A DNA stretch of 64,000 nt from Rhodobacter maris (lineage in GTDB: Bacteria; Pseudomonadota; Alphaproteobacteria; Rhodobacterales; Rhodobacteraceae): the NCBI RefSeq assembly GCF_900217815.1, contig NZ_OBMT01000001.1:434001-498000 (forward strand), written 5' to 3'. Each line of letters starts with the position of its first letter. Within the stretch, counting starts at the first letter, position 1. Below, one piece after another: positions 54,125-63,353 of the stretch. The notes beneath the pieces were generated by a model, which worked only from the letters and a program-made list of their open reading frames with translations, had not been told where the DNA came from and ran no database searches. Position numbers and translations under genes: made by a program.

Positions 54125-55864
54125 ATGGGCAGTGTCATTCTGATGTCTCTGTTTCCGATCCTTCTCGCAGGCATCGTCATGGCGCATGACGATGATGACA
54201 GTGACGAAGACACCGGCGGCGGCAGCCAGAACCCCGAAGGTCCGACCAACGCGATCTGGGGCACCGAGCAAGACGAGAGCATCGTCGGGACCGACGAGGA
54301 TGATTACATTGATGCCGGTCACGGCAACGATACGGTCATTGGCGGCGCCGGGAACGACGTGCTGCGCGGCAATCTTGGTGCCGATACGCTTTTTGACGAT
54401 GCCGGTGCCGACACCCTCAACGGCGGATATGGCAGCGATACGCTTTATGCCGTCGATGCCGATGGCGCGACCACCGCGCCCGACCTTCTCGAAGGCGGCG
54501 GCAATGACGACGTGCTGATGGGCGACAATGGCGACACGATGACGGGCGGCGCGGGCACAGATGCCTATTCGCTGCGCTGGAGCCCGGGCGACGATCCGGT
54601 AACGGTGACTGATTACAACGACGGCGCCGACACCACCGAGGGGGGCGAGGCGGTGCTGGTCTCGGTCGATACCTACACCGCGGGCACGTCCTTCACGCTC
54701 GAGCAGACCGATACCGGGGTCGAACTCTGGCTCGGAGACGCGCAGGTGGCCTATTTCGATGGCTCGACCACGGACGAGCTCGATGGCAACGTTGCTCTGA
54801 CGGCCGACAATCTCGACGATGGTACTTACGTTTATGCCCGCGTGCCGGGTGAAACGGAACACGGGACCGACGGGCCGGATTCGCTCACCGGTACGGATCT
54901 TGATGACGATATTTTCGGCTCGCTCGGCGCCGATACGATCGAGGGGCTCGGCGGCGAAGACTATGCCTTCGGAGGCTATGGCAACGATCTGCTCTCCGGC
55001 GGCGCGGGCAACGACACGCTCGACGGCGGCGCCAATGACGACACGCTGAACGGCGATGCGGGCGACGACGCGCTCTGGGGCTATACCGGGAACGACAGCC
55101 TCTCCGGGGGCGACGGCAATGATGCGCTGCTCGGCGAGGACGGCAATGACAGCCTCTTCGGCGATGCCGGCAATGACAGCCTCGCCGGCGGCGAGGGCGA
55201 CGACATGCTTTCGGGCGACGCGGGCGATGATGCGCTTCTGGGCGAAGGCGGGAATGACACGCTGATCGGCGCGGCCGGGTTCGACATGCTCGTGGGCGGC
55301 GCCGGCGATGACAGCCTCGATGGCGGCACCGAGGGCGATTCCCTTGACGGCGGCGCGGGCGATGACACGCTGACCGGCGGCGACGGCTGGGATACATTGA
55401 TCGACACCGAGGGCACCAACCTCCTCGATGGGGGCTATGGCGCCGATGTGATCCTCTCGGGCGGTGTTGCCGATACGCTCCTGGGGGGCGGGGGCGACGA
55501 CCTTCTGGTGGCGGTCGAGCCCGAGGGGGGCTCTTCTGTCTCGGTGCTCAACGGGGGATACGGCGCCGATACGCTTTCGGGCGAGGATGGCGACATCCTG
55601 ACCGGCGGCAAGGGCGAGGACAGCTTCGTCGTCACTTCCGACAATATCGGCCTCGATCCGGTGCATGTGACCGATTTCAACGCCGATGAGGACGGAATCG
55701 AAGTGGTCACTTCGGCCGAGAGCGGCACGATCAGCACGGCGCTCTACGGCACTGACAGCACGGTGATCAGCCTCGATGGCGCGGTGCTGATGGTGGTCGA
55801 TGGCGTGTTGCCGGAAGACCTGCCGCTGAGCTCGATCACGCTACGCACCACCGCGGCAGCCTGA
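54125..55864 (+). CDS. Membrane-anchored RTX calcium-binding repeat protein
   Basis: The 579-residue acidic protein has an N-terminal transmembrane or signal-anchor helix (about 3-20), then DDDDSDEDT, two groups of GGxGxDxLx nonapeptide repeats (about 55-145 and 250-500) that bind calcium, and terminal-type domains at about 150-240 and 510-575 (VTDFNADEDGIEVV ... SLDG ... ITLR). The ATG at 54125 has a GGAGTCCG site. Most RTX proteins leave by type I secretion via a C-terminal signal; the N-terminal helix here suggests membrane tethering. Function is unknown, perhaps adhesion. Confidence 0.85.
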   Translation: MGSVILMSLFPILLAGIVMAHDDDDSDEDTGGGSQNPEGPTNAIWGTEQDESIVGTDEDDYIDAGHGNDTVIGGAGNDVLRGNLGADTLFDDAGADTLNGGYGSDTLYAVDADGATTAPDLLEGGGNDDVLMGDNGDTMTGGAGTDAYSLRWSPGDDPVTVTDYNDGADTTEGGEAVLVSVDTYTAGTSFTLEQTDTGVELWLGDAQVAYFDGSTTDELDGNVALTADNLDDGTYVYARVPGETEHGTDGPDSLTGTDLDDDIFGSLGADTIEGLGGEDYAFGGYGNDLLSGGAGNDTLDGGANDDTLNGDAGDDALWGYTGNDSLSGGDGNDALLGEDGNDSLFGDAGNDSLAGGEGDDMLSGDAGDDALLGEGGNDTLIGAAGFDMLVGGAGDDSLDGGTEGDSLDGGAGDDTLTGGDGWDTLIDTEGTNLLDGGYGADVILSGGVADTLLGGGGDDLLVAVEPEGGSSVSVLNGGYGADTLSGEDGDILTGGKGEDSFVVTSDNIGLDPVHVTDFNADEDGIEVVTSAESGTISTALYGTDSTVISLDGAVLMVVDGVLPEDLPLSSITLRTTAAA

Positions 55865-55999
55865 GCGGCTCCAGCGGCGCGAATGCCGCCTTTGGGTAAA
55901 GACTGACGACCGGCCCGCAACAATCCCCAGGGCGGCGGGCTGGAAACACCTTGTGGCGCGGTTTGCCCCCCGGCACCCTGGCGGAAAGAGGTTTTCCGG

Positions 56000-56308
56000 A
56001 TGCTTGCGCTTTTCATCGCGCTGATCTTTTCGGTCGGGCTGGTGCTTTTGGCCGAGTGGCGGGCCGAGCCCAGAGCCGCGGCGCCCAAGGCCGCCCCGGC
56101 GCCGGATCTGCCGCGGATCACCGGCTTCTCTCCGGGGGATGTGATCGAGCTTGCCATCGACGGCCCGCTGCCGCGCCCTGAAGATCTCGTCATCGAGCAG
56201 ATCGGCACCGATGCGCAAGTCTCGCTCGACGGCACGCCGACGCTGATCATCGAGGCGACCCAAGTGCAGAGCCTCGCGGTCGGGGCCATCCGCTTCCGAC
56301 CCGCCTAG
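56000..56308 (+). CDS. Small membrane protein with an RTX-terminal-like domain
   Basis: The 102-residue protein has one N-terminal transmembrane helix (about 2-19), an Ala/Pro-rich linker, and a domain (about 38-100) with ITGFSPGDVIELA, IGTDAQVSLDG and AIRFR. These positions match the last domain of the upstream RTX protein (VTDFNADEDGIEVV, YGTDSTVISLDG, SITLR). So it is likely a repeat-less paralogue of that terminal domain. It follows the RTX gene by 135 bases in the same direction. Confidence 0.7.
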   Translation: MLALFIALIFSVGLVLLAEWRAEPRAAAPKAAPAPDLPRITGFSPGDVIELAIDGPLPRPEDLVIEQIGTDAQVSLDGTPTLIIEATQVQSLAVGAIRFRPA

Positions 56309-56331
56309 ACCGGCTGAGCCCCCCGGATGCA

Positions 56332-56359
56332 AAAGCCCCGGCGCGTGCACCGGGGCTTT
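56332..56359. terminator. Bidirectional terminator between convergent genes
   Basis: AAAGCCCCGG (56332-56341) and CCGGGGCTTT (56350-56359) form a perfect 10-bp stem with an 8-base loop and A/T tails on both sides. It separates the small membrane protein gene and the D-amino acid aminotransferase gene. Confidence 0.8.
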
Positions 56360-56379
56360 GAAAGGTCTTTCGCGGCAGC

Positions 56380-57240
56380 TCAGACGGTGCGCTTGAGGCT
56401 TTCCTCAAGGTAGATCTCGCGCAGCCGGGTCGCCACGGGGCCGGGCTTGCCGGTGCCCACCGCGGCCCCATCCACTTCCACCACCGGCATCACGAAGGCC
56501 GAGGCCGAGGTGAAAAAGGCCTCGTCCGCCGCTTGCGCCTCGGCAATGGTGAAGGGGCGTTCCTCGATCTCCATCTGCGCCTCGGCGGCATATTTCAGGA
56601 GCGAGGCGCGGGTGATGCCGTGCAGGATGTCATGCGAAAGCTGACGGGTGATGATCTTGCTGCCCTTGACGATATAGACGTTGTTGGACGAGCCCTCGGT
56701 CACGAAGCCATCTTCCACAAACCACGCATCATGCTTGCCCGCCGCCTCGGCGGCCATCTTCGCCATCGACGGGTAGAGCAGTTGCACGGTCTTGATGTCG
56801 CGGCGATGCCAGCGCAGATCCGGGATCGAGATCACCTTGATCCCCACTTTCGCCTTCGGGTCGTCGGCGAGGCCCGGTTTGGACTGCGTGTAAAGCACCA
56901 CCGTGGGCGGGGTGCCGGCCGGCGGGAAGTGGAAATCGCGGTCGCCCGCATTGCCACGGCTCACCTGCAGATAGATCATCCCGTCCACAAGCTCGTTGCG
57001 CGTCACCAGCTCGTGGTGGATCGCCAGCCAGTCTTCGCGGCTGAGCGGGCAGACCATCTGCAATTCGCTCAGCGAGCGCTCAAGCCGGGCCATGTGGCCT
57101 TCAAATTCGAGGATCTTGCCGCCAAGGACCGAGGTCACTTCATAGACCGCATCGCCCATCACGAAGCCGCGGTCGAAGATCGAAACCTTCGCCTCTTCCT
57201 CGGGCATGTAGTCGCCATTCAGGTAAACGATCCGGCTCAT
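56380..57240 (-). CDS. D-amino acid aminotransferase
   Basis: The 286-residue class IV PLP enzyme has the Lys in DIKTVQLL, the RWHRR segment of D-amino acid transaminases, EGSSNNVYIV and ILHGITR. It exchanges amino groups between D-amino acids and 2-oxo acids, for example making D-Glu or D-Ala. It belongs to an operon with the epimerase and DUF1611 genes (13 bases to the previous stop). Confidence 0.9.
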   Translation of the reverse strand: MSRIVYLNGDYMPEEEAKVSIFDRGFVMGDAVYEVTSVLGGKILEFEGHMARLERSLSELQMVCPLSREDWLAIHHELVTRNELVDGMIYLQVSRGNAGDRDFHFPPAGTPPTVVLYTQSKPGLADDPKAKVGIKVISIPDLRWHRRDIKTVQLLYPSMAKMAAEAAGKHDAWFVEDGFVTEGSSNNVYIVKGSKIITRQLSHDILHGITRASLLKYAAEAQMEIEERPFTIAEAQAADEAFFTSASAFVMPVVEVDGAAVGTGKPGPVATRLREIYLEESLKRTV

Positions 57241-57253
57241 CTCGATCTCCTCA

Positions 57254-58216
57254 TCAGCCCCAGAGCGCCGGCTCGGGGGGATAAACCATGCCATCCGCAT
57301 AGTGCAGCGGGTTCTCGCGGTCTTGCGCCAGCAGGAGCGGCCCGTCAAGGTCGACATAGGCCGCAGCCTGCGCCACCAGCACGGCGGGCGCCATCGCGAG
57401 GCTTGAGCCAACCATGCAGCCCACCATCACGCCATAGCCCTCGGCCAGCGCCTGCGCGCGCAGCGCCAGCGCCTCGGTCAGCCCGCCGGTCTTGTCGAGC
57501 TTGATGTTCACAATGTCGTATTTGCCGCGCAGATGCGCGAGGCTCGCGCGGTCATGGCAGCTTTCATCCGCGCAAACCGGCACCGGGCGCACGAGACCAA
57601 TCAGCGCCTCGTCGTCAATTGCGGGTAGCGGTTGCTCGACCATCGCCACGCCAAGCCGTTTCAGATGCGGCGCAAGCTCGGTGTAAATCTCCGCGGTCCA
57701 GCCCTCATTGGCATCGACTACGATCTTGGCCTTCGGCGCGCCCGCGCGCACCGCCTCCAGCCGGGCCATGTCATCGGGCGTGCCCAGCTTGATCTTCAAG
57801 ATCGGGCGATGCGCATTGCGCGCCGCCGAGGCTTTCATCGCCTCCGGTTCGGCCAGCGAAAGCGTGTAGCAGGTGGTTTCGGGCCGGGGCGCGGGCAGGC
57901 CCGCAATTTGCCAGGCACGCTTGCCCGCCGTCTTCGCCTCCAGATCCCAGAGCGCGCAATCGACCGCATTGCGGGCGGCCCCCGGCGGCAGCGCCGCATA
58001 AAGCCCCGCGCGGGTGATGCCTTCCGGCACCGCCTCGATCTGAGCGGTGACGCTCTCCAGGCTCTCGCCGTAGCGCGCATAGGGGACGCATTCGCCCCAG
58101 CCGGTGACACCGCCGCGGGTGATCCGCACCGTGAGCACCTTGGCTTCGGTGCGCGAGCCGCGCGATATGGTGAAAACTTCGGCCAGTTTGAACGTGTCAG
58201 CCGTGACGGAAATCAT
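57254..58216 (-). CDS. dgcA: Enolase-superfamily racemase/epimerase, DgcA-like (N-acetyl-D-glutamate racemase or dipeptide epimerase)
   Basis: The 320-residue enzyme has the muconate-lactonising/dipeptide-epimerase active site: KxK in PILKIKLG, Asp in VVDANEGW, Glu in MVEQPL, Asp-Glu in CADES and KxD in NIKLDKTGG. Dipeptide epimerases act on L-Ala-D/L-Glu; in the described DgcN-DgcA pathway a member racemises N-acetyl-D-glutamate. The neighbouring DUF1611 gene matches DgcN. The start at 58216 follows AAAGGGCAG. Confidence 0.72.
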   Translation of the reverse strand: MISVTADTFKLAEVFTISRGSRTEAKVLTVRITRGGVTGWGECVPYARYGESLESVTAQIEAVPEGITRAGLYAALPPGAARNAVDCALWDLEAKTAGKRAWQIAGLPAPRPETTCYTLSLAEPEAMKASAARNAHRPILKIKLGTPDDMARLEAVRAGAPKAKIVVDANEGWTAEIYTELAPHLKRLGVAMVEQPLPAIDDEALIGLVRPVPVCADESCHDRASLAHLRGKYDIVNIKLDKTGGLTEALALRAQALAEGYGVMVGCMVGSSLAMAPAVLVAQAAAYVDLDGPLLLAQDRENPLHYADGMVYPPEPALWG

Positions 58217-58280
58217 GCTCTGCCCTTTCTTGCGGGCGGCCCCGCCCGTGGGGGGCCGCGCCAGATCTGCCTGAAAGCTC

Positions 58281-59288
58281 TCAGATCGCGGCGAGCGCGT
58301 CCACCAGCTTCTCCGCCCCGAACCGGAACGGGTCGGTGGTGGGCAGGCCCATCTCCGCCTCGACCTTGGCGATATAGGCTTTCGCCTCGGCTTCGGGCAT
58401 GTTTTGCGTGTTGATCGAGATGCCGACAACCTTGCATTCGGGGTTGGCGACCTTGGCGATTTGCAGCGCCAGATCGCGCAGCGCATCAAGCGCGGGCAGG
58501 CTATAACCCGGCAGGCCGCGCATATGTGCCCGCGTCGGCTCATGGCAAAGCACCAGCGCATCGGGCTGGCCGCCGTGAACAAGCGCCATCGTCACACCGG
58601 AATAGCTGACATGGAACAGGCTCCCCTGCCCCTCGATCAGATCCCAGTGATCGGCGTCATTGTCGGGCGTGAGCCATTCGACCGCGCCTGCCATGAAATC
58701 GGCAATCACCGCATCCAGCGGCACACCGTTGCCGGTGATCAGGATGCCGGTTTGCCCGGTGGCGCGGAAATCGGCCGCCATGCCGCGTGCGCGTATCTCT
58801 TTTTCGACGCAAAGCGCGGTATACATCTTGCCAACCGAGCAATCGGTGCCAACGGCGAGCATCCGCTTGCCCTTGCGCTTCACGCCATTGGCGATCGGGT
58901 AATCGACCGTGGGCACGCGCACGTCATGCAGCTTGCGCCCGCAGGCTTCGGCCACGGCAACAAGATCCGCCTCGTCGCGCAGGAGGTTGTGCAGGCCCGA
59001 GGCGAGGTCGAACCCTTCTTCGAGCGCCGCCACCAGAACTTTTTTCCACGCGGGCGAGATGATGCCACCCCGGTTCGCCACGCCGATCACCAGCGTCTTG
59101 CAGCCCGCTTCTTTCGCCTCTTCCAGCGTCATGTCGGCGAGACCGAGATCAGCCTTGCAGCCCTCCATGCGGAACTGGCCAAGCGCGAATTCCGGGCGCC
59201 AGTCCTTGATGCCCTGCGCCACCTTGGCGGCAAGTTGGTCCGGGGCATCCCCGAGAAAGAGCAGATAGGGCGTTTCGATCAGCGACAT
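58281..59288 (-). CDS. dgcN: DUF1611 protein, DgcN-like (D-glutamate N-acetyltransferase)
   Basis: The 335-residue protein has an N-terminal DUF1611 domain and a C-terminal P-loop-like segment AVGTDCSVGKMYTA (phosphate-loop GTDCSVGK). The family includes DgcN, reported to acetylate D-glutamate using acetyl-CoA, followed by DgcA. The order DgcN-DgcA-aminotransferase supports that use. It starts at 59288, upstream of dgcA (64 bases), and is divergent from mcl1. Confidence 0.7.
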   Translation of the reverse strand: MSLIETPYLLFLGDAPDQLAAKVAQGIKDWRPEFALGQFRMEGCKADLGLADMTLEEAKEAGCKTLVIGVANRGGIISPAWKKVLVAALEEGFDLASGLHNLLRDEADLVAVAEACGRKLHDVRVPTVDYPIANGVKRKGKRMLAVGTDCSVGKMYTALCVEKEIRARGMAADFRATGQTGILITGNGVPLDAVIADFMAGAVEWLTPDNDADHWDLIEGQGSLFHVSYSGVTMALVHGGQPDALVLCHEPTRAHMRGLPGYSLPALDALRDLALQIAKVANPECKVVGISINTQNMPEAEAKAYIAKVEAEMGLPTTDPFRFGAEKLVDALAAI

Positions 59289-59561
59289 GGCAGCCTCGGA
59301 AAGGAAGGGAAGTTTCACCCACAGATGCAACGAACGGGTTCAAATTTCCTTGGAATGATACGCACAATCACGCCGCAAAGGGGGGATTCCTTGCGCAATT
59401 TGGCGATTTGACAGGAGAAACGTGCAAGTTTTCACGCCGCCACAAAATTCATCACCATTTCGGCCCGCAGTTTCTGCATCTGCAAAATGGCCTTGCCAAC
59501 GTGCGCGCAACATTATATCGGAAATGCAGCCACAAGAGAAACATACTTGCCGAGGGAATAT

Positions 59562-60518
59562 ATGAGCTTCCGCGTCCAGCCCGCCGCCCCCGCCCGTCCG
59601 AACCGCTGCCAGCTCTTCGGCCCCGGCTCGCGCCCGGCGATCTTCGAGAAGATGGCGACCTCGGCAGCGGATGTGATCAACCTCGACCTTGAGGACTCGG
59701 TCGCCCCCGACGACAAGCCGCAGGCGCGCCGCAACATCATCGACGCCTCGCATAACATCGACTGGGGCACCAAATATCTCTCGGTGCGGATCAACGGGCT
59801 CGATACGCCCTATTGGTATCGTGACGTGGTCGAGCTGCTGGAGGATGGCTCGGAACGGATCGACCAGATCATGATCCCGAAGGTGGGCTGCGCGGCCGAT
59901 GTTTACGCCGTTGATGCGCTGGTGAGCGCGATCGAGGCGGCGAAGGGGCGCAAAAAGCGGATCTCGCTTGAGGTGATCATCGAATCCGCCGCCGGTATCG
60001 CCCATGTGGAAGAGATCGCGGCCGCGTCGTCGCGGCTGCAGGCGATGAGCCTCGGCGCCGCCGATTTCGCGGCCTCGATGGGGATGGCCACGACCGGCAT
60101 CGGCGGCACGCAGGAAAACTACTATATGCTGCGCGACGGCGCGAAATACTGGTCCGACCCGTGGCATTGGGCGCAAACGGCCATCGTCGCCGCCTGCCGC
60201 ACCCATGGCATTCTGCCGGTGGACGGACCCTTTGGCGACTTTTCCGACGATGAGGGCTTCCGCGCGCAGGCGCTCCGCTCGGCCACGCTTGGCATGGTGG
60301 GCAAATGGGCGATCCACCCGAAACAGGTGACGCTCGCAAACGAAGTCTTCACGCCGTCGGAGGCTGCGGTCACCGAAGCGCGCGAAATTCTCGCCGCGAT
60401 GGAGAAGGCCAAGGCCGAAGGCGCTGGCGCCACGGTTTACAAGGGCCGTCTCGTCGATATTGCTTCCATCCGGCAGGCAGAAGTTATTGTCAGACAGGCC
60501 GAAATGATTAAAGCTTAG
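59562..60518 (+). CDS. mcl1: L-malyl-CoA/beta-methylmalyl-CoA lyase
   Basis: Mcl1 splits malyl-CoA and methylmalyl-CoA into glyoxylate plus acetyl-CoA or propionyl-CoA, closing the ethylmalonyl-CoA pathway. The 318-residue protein has the CitE-like barrel motifs [33 protein letters not shown] and [12 protein letters not shown], and ends AEMIKA; length equals the Rhodobacter enzyme. The ATG at 59562 follows GAGGGAATAT. accA is downstream after a terminator. Confidence 0.95.
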   Translation: MSFRVQPAAPARPNRCQLFGPGSRPAIFEKMATSAADVINLDLEDSVAPDDKPQARRNIIDASHNIDWGTKYLSVRINGLDTPYWYRDVVELLEDGSERIDQIMIPKVGCAADVYAVDALVSAIEAAKGRKKRISLEVIIESAAGIAHVEEIAAASSRLQAMSLGAADFAASMGMATTGIGGTQENYYMLRDGAKYWSDPWHWAQTAIVAACRTHGILPVDGPFGDFSDDEGFRAQALRSATLGMVGKWAIHPKQVTLANEVFTPSEAAVTEAREILAAMEKAKAEGAGATVYKGRLVDIASIRQAEVIVRQAEMIKA

Positions 60519-60529
60519 GCGAGTTGTAA

Positions 60530-60550
60530 ACGATTCGTTACACGAATCGT
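60530..60550. promoter_or_regulatory. Perfect 8-bp palindrome 3' of mcl1
   Basis: ACGATTCG (60530-60537), TTACA spacer, CGAATCGT (60543-60550). The dyad is perfect and lacks a T-run, suggesting a protein-binding site or processing stem rather than a terminator. It lies in the mcl1-accA gap. Confidence 0.45.
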
Positions 60551-60601
60551 ATGGATCCCGGAGCGGCAGGGAGGGGAGGCCCGGCTGCATGAGGGAACAG
60601 G

Positions 60602-60629
60602 AACGCCCCGGTCCGTCGGCCGGGGCGTT
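60602..60629 (+). terminator. Terminator between mcl1 and accA
   Basis: AACGCCCCGG (60602-60611) and CCGGGGCGTT (60620-60629) form a perfect 10-bp stem with an 8-base loop followed by TCGGTT. The short T-tract makes it moderate. Confidence 0.65.
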
Positions 60630-60744
60630 TCGGTTGAAGCGGATTGACGCAGGCGTCAACGCTGCTCTACCCCTTCCCCCTGCGTCAGTTGCAAATCCCC
60701 CTCCGCGCAGTCATATAGGCGACGATCGCGTCACGGAGGGGATG

Positions 60745-61707
60745 ATGGCCACCTATCTGGAATTCGAAAAGCCGCTTGCCGAAATCGAGGGCAAGGCGGA
60801 GGAATTGCGCGCCATGGCGCGGGCCAACCCGGGAATGGACGTGGAAAAGGAAGCCGCGGCGCTCGACAAGAAGGCCGCGCAAATGCTGACGGATCTCTAC
60901 AAGGATCTGACGCCCTGGCGCAAATGCCAGGTCGCGCGCCACCCCGACCGGCCGCATTGCCGCGACTATATCGAGGCGCTCTTCACCGAATACACGCCGC
61001 TCGCCGGTGACCGCAATTTTGCCGATGATCATGCCGTGATGGGCGGGCTCGCCCGCATCGACGACCGCCCGGTGATGGTGATCGGCCACGAGAAGGGTCA
61101 CGACACCGCCTCACGAATCACCCACAACTTCGGCATGGCGCGCCCCGAGGGCTACCGCAAGGCGATCCGGCTGATGGAGATGGCGGACCGGTTCAACCTG
61201 CCCGTCATCACCCTTGTCGACACCCCCGGCGCCTATCCCGGCAAGGGCGCGGAAGAGCGCGGTCAGGCGGAAGCCATCGCGCGCTCGACCGAGAAATGCC
61301 TGATGCTCGGCGTGCCCCTTATTTCGGTGATCATCGGCGAGGGCGGCTCGGGCGGGGCGGTCGCCTTTGCTACGGCCAACCGGATCGCCATGCTCGAACA
61401 TTCGATCTATTCGGTGATCTCGCCCGAGGGCTGCGCCTCGATCCTGTGGAAGGACGCCGAGAAGATGCGCGAGGCGGCGGAAGCTTTGCGGCTGACCGCG
61501 CAGGATCTGAAAAAACTGGGCGTGATCGACCGCATCATCGCAGAGCCGAAGGGCGGCGCGCAGCGCGACCGCGCCGCGACCATCGCCGCGGTGGGCGCCG
61601 AGATCGGCAAGATGCTCGATGAATTGTCCGGCAAGAAACGTGCCGCGCTGATTTCCGACCGGCGTAAAAAGTATATCGAGATGGGATCGAAGGGGCTGGC
61701 GGCGTAA
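60745..61707 (+). CDS. accA: Acetyl-CoA carboxylase carboxyltransferase alpha subunit
   Basis: AccA, with AccD, transfers the carboxyl group from biotin to acetyl-CoA for fatty-acid synthesis. The 320-residue protein starts [22 protein letters not shown], has [41 protein letters not shown] and [12 protein letters not shown] choose the second ATG (60745) because GGAGGGG ends three bases before it; the ATG at 60742 is the alternative. It adjoins mcl1 in other Rhodobacterales too. Confidence 0.96.
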   Translation: MATYLEFEKPLAEIEGKAEELRAMARANPGMDVEKEAAALDKKAAQMLTDLYKDLTPWRKCQVARHPDRPHCRDYIEALFTEYTPLAGDRNFADDHAVMGGLARIDDRPVMVIGHEKGHDTASRITHNFGMARPEGYRKAIRLMEMADRFNLPVITLVDTPGAYPGKGAEERGQAEAIARSTEKCLMLGVPLISVIIGEGGSGGAVAFATANRIAMLEHSIYSVISPEGCASILWKDAEKMREAAEALRLTAQDLKKLGVIDRIIAEPKGGAQRDRAATIAAVGAEIGKMLDELSGKKRAALISDRRKKYIEMGSKGLAA

Positions 61708-61731
61708 CCCGCCCCCTTCAGCGCGCGACAG

Positions 61732-62463
61732 TCATTTAGCGACAAACCCCGCCTCGGCCATCAGACGGTCCGAGGCGGTTTCCACTTCTGCCTCGATCTG
61801 CGCCATGAAACCCGAGATCTCGCAGCCGGGCGCGATCTCGGGCAGGAATTCCACCACCGCGACGCCCGGTTTGCGCAAGATACCATGGCGCGGCCAGAAC
61901 ACGCCCACATTCGTCGCCGCGGGCACGCAGGTGAGGCCAAGGTCGGTGTAAAGCGCGCCAGCGCCAATCTTGTAGGGTTTCTTTGCCCCAGCGGCAACCC
62001 GGGTTCCCTGCGCAAAGATCACCAGCTGCCCGCCCGCGAAACGCTCGTTCTTGGCCTGCGTCAGCATCGCCTTGATCGCCGCGCCGCGTTTGCCGCGGTC
62101 AACCGGGATGCAGCCGATCAGCCAGGCGTACCAGCCCACGAAGGGGGTCCAGACCAGCTCCTTCTTCATGATGAACTTGCCGCGCGGAATCGCCGAATAG
62201 ATGATCAGGATGTCAAAGAAGCTCTGGTGCTTGGCGGCAATCAGCACATCGCCGCGTGGTACAGCGCCGCGAACCTCGCTTTTCAGCCCGACGATCCAGC
62301 GTGCGGAGAACCGCACCCAGAGGCAATAGCCGCGGCAGACATGAATCGCCGCGGAACGCCCGCCAATCAGCGCATAGGGCAGGCCGCAGACCGCGAAGAG
62401 CATCAACATCAGATACATCTGCACATTGAAGAAGAGCGAGCGCAGATATTGCCAAACGATCAT
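61732..62463 (-). CDS. 1-acyl-sn-glycerol-3-phosphate acyltransferase (PlsC-type)
   Basis: The 243-residue membrane acyltransferase has an N-terminal hydrophobic segment, the catalytic H-x4-D in KHQSFFDIL, and GCIPVDR. The glycerophosphate-binding motif reads IFAQGTRV instead of the usual FPEGTR, so Glu is replaced by Gln. It makes phosphatidic acid for membranes. The start overlaps the ftsX stop by one base (TGATG). Confidence 0.87.
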   Translation of the reverse strand: MIVWQYLRSLFFNVQMYLMLMLFAVCGLPYALIGGRSAAIHVCRGYCLWVRFSARWIVGLKSEVRGAVPRGDVLIAAKHQSFFDILIIYSAIPRGKFIMKKELVWTPFVGWYAWLIGCIPVDRGKRGAAIKAMLTQAKNERFAGGQLVIFAQGTRVAAGAKKPYKIGAGALYTDLGLTCVPAATNVGVFWPRHGILRKPGVAVVEFLPEIAPGCEISGFMAQIEAEVETASDRLMAEAGFVAK

Positions 62464-63353
62464 CAGCGGATTCCTCTGAGCATGCGCAGCGCGGCGGCGC
62501 GGGTGGCGACAAAGGCCACTACCGCGGCAAGGGGCGGCAGCGCAAGCGGCCAGAGCCAGCCCGCACCGGCAAAACCAAGCCCGGTCAGAAAGCCGCCCGC
62601 CTGATCGGCCGAAGGCAGAAGTGCCACCGCCCCCATGCCGAGCAATGTCCCGAGTGCTGCGCCCGCAAAGCCGCGCTGCGTAAAGCGGCGCACGAAGGCC
62701 CCGGCGATAAATCCGTCTTTCGCGCCAACGAGCCGGAGCGTGCGGATCACCTGCCCGTTCGCGGCCAGCGCGGCCTGCGCGGCCAGCGTGATCAACCCGG
62801 CCATCGCGCCACCGATCAGCACCAGCGAGAGCCAGCCCAGCAGCCGCAGCTTGCCCGCAGCCGCCACCAGCGGGCGGCGCCAGCGGGTGTGGTCGTCGAG
62901 CACCGCGCCGGGCGCCTCCGCCGCTAGCCGCAGACGGAGCCCCTCGGCATCGATCCCCTGTGCGGTCTCGGTGATCTCGATCAGCTTCGGCAGCGGCAGC
63001 GCCTCGACCGGCAGATCGGGGCCAAACCAGGGATCGAGGAGCTTGCGCATTTCCGCATCGTCGAGCGGGCGATACCTCTCGATCCCGGGCGTGGTGGCGA
63101 GCGCATCCAGCACCGCGCGCAACTGCGCCTCGATCTGCTCTGGCGGCGCGGAGATGCGGATTGTTGCGGACCGCGCCAGCGCATCCGACCAGCGGTCCGC
63201 CAGCCGCCCAGAGGCGAGCGAAAGCGCGAGCGCAAACACCGCAAGGAATGCCATTGCCGCGGCGGTGAGCACGGTGAGGTTGGCGGTAAAGCCAGTGGGC
63301 GGCACGATCCGGTCAAAGGTCGAACGCTCATGGCTCAAGGGGTTGAAGCGCAT
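62463..63353 (-). CDS. ftsX: Cell division protein FtsX (ABC transporter permease-like)
   Basis: The 296-residue protein has an N-terminal cytoplasmic stretch, a transmembrane helix (about 29-49), a periplasmic domain and three C-terminal helices, the FtsX plan. Family members with FtsE activate cell-wall hydrolases at the septum. The ATG at 63353 overlaps the ftsE stop by one base (TGATG); a GTG lies three bases upstream. Confidence 0.88.
   Translation of the reverse strand: MRFNPLSHERSTFDRIVPPTGFTANLTVLTAAAMAFLAVFALALSLASGRLADRWSDALARSATIRISAPPEQIEAQLRAVLDALATTPGIERYRPLDDAEMRKLLDPWFGPDLPVEALPLPKLIEITETAQGIDAEGLRLRLAAEAPGAVLDDHTRWRRPLVAAAGKLRLLGWLSLVLIGGAMAGLITLAAQAALAANGQVIRTLRLVGAKDGFIAGAFVRRFTQRGFAGAALGTLLGMGAVALLPSADQAGGFLTGLGFAGAGWLWPLALPPLAAVVAFVATRAAALRMLRGIR

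Noticed and set aside
54297-55640. Dense short repeats that could suggest a CRISPR array
   Set aside because: They are in-frame GGxGxDxLx codon repeats of an RTX protein and have no unique spacers or palindromic direct repeats.
54110-55666. A 518-codon minus-strand frame opposite the RTX gene
   Set aside because: Its pseudo-repeats simply mirror the RTX repeats; the plus strand has the SD and calcium-binding motifs.
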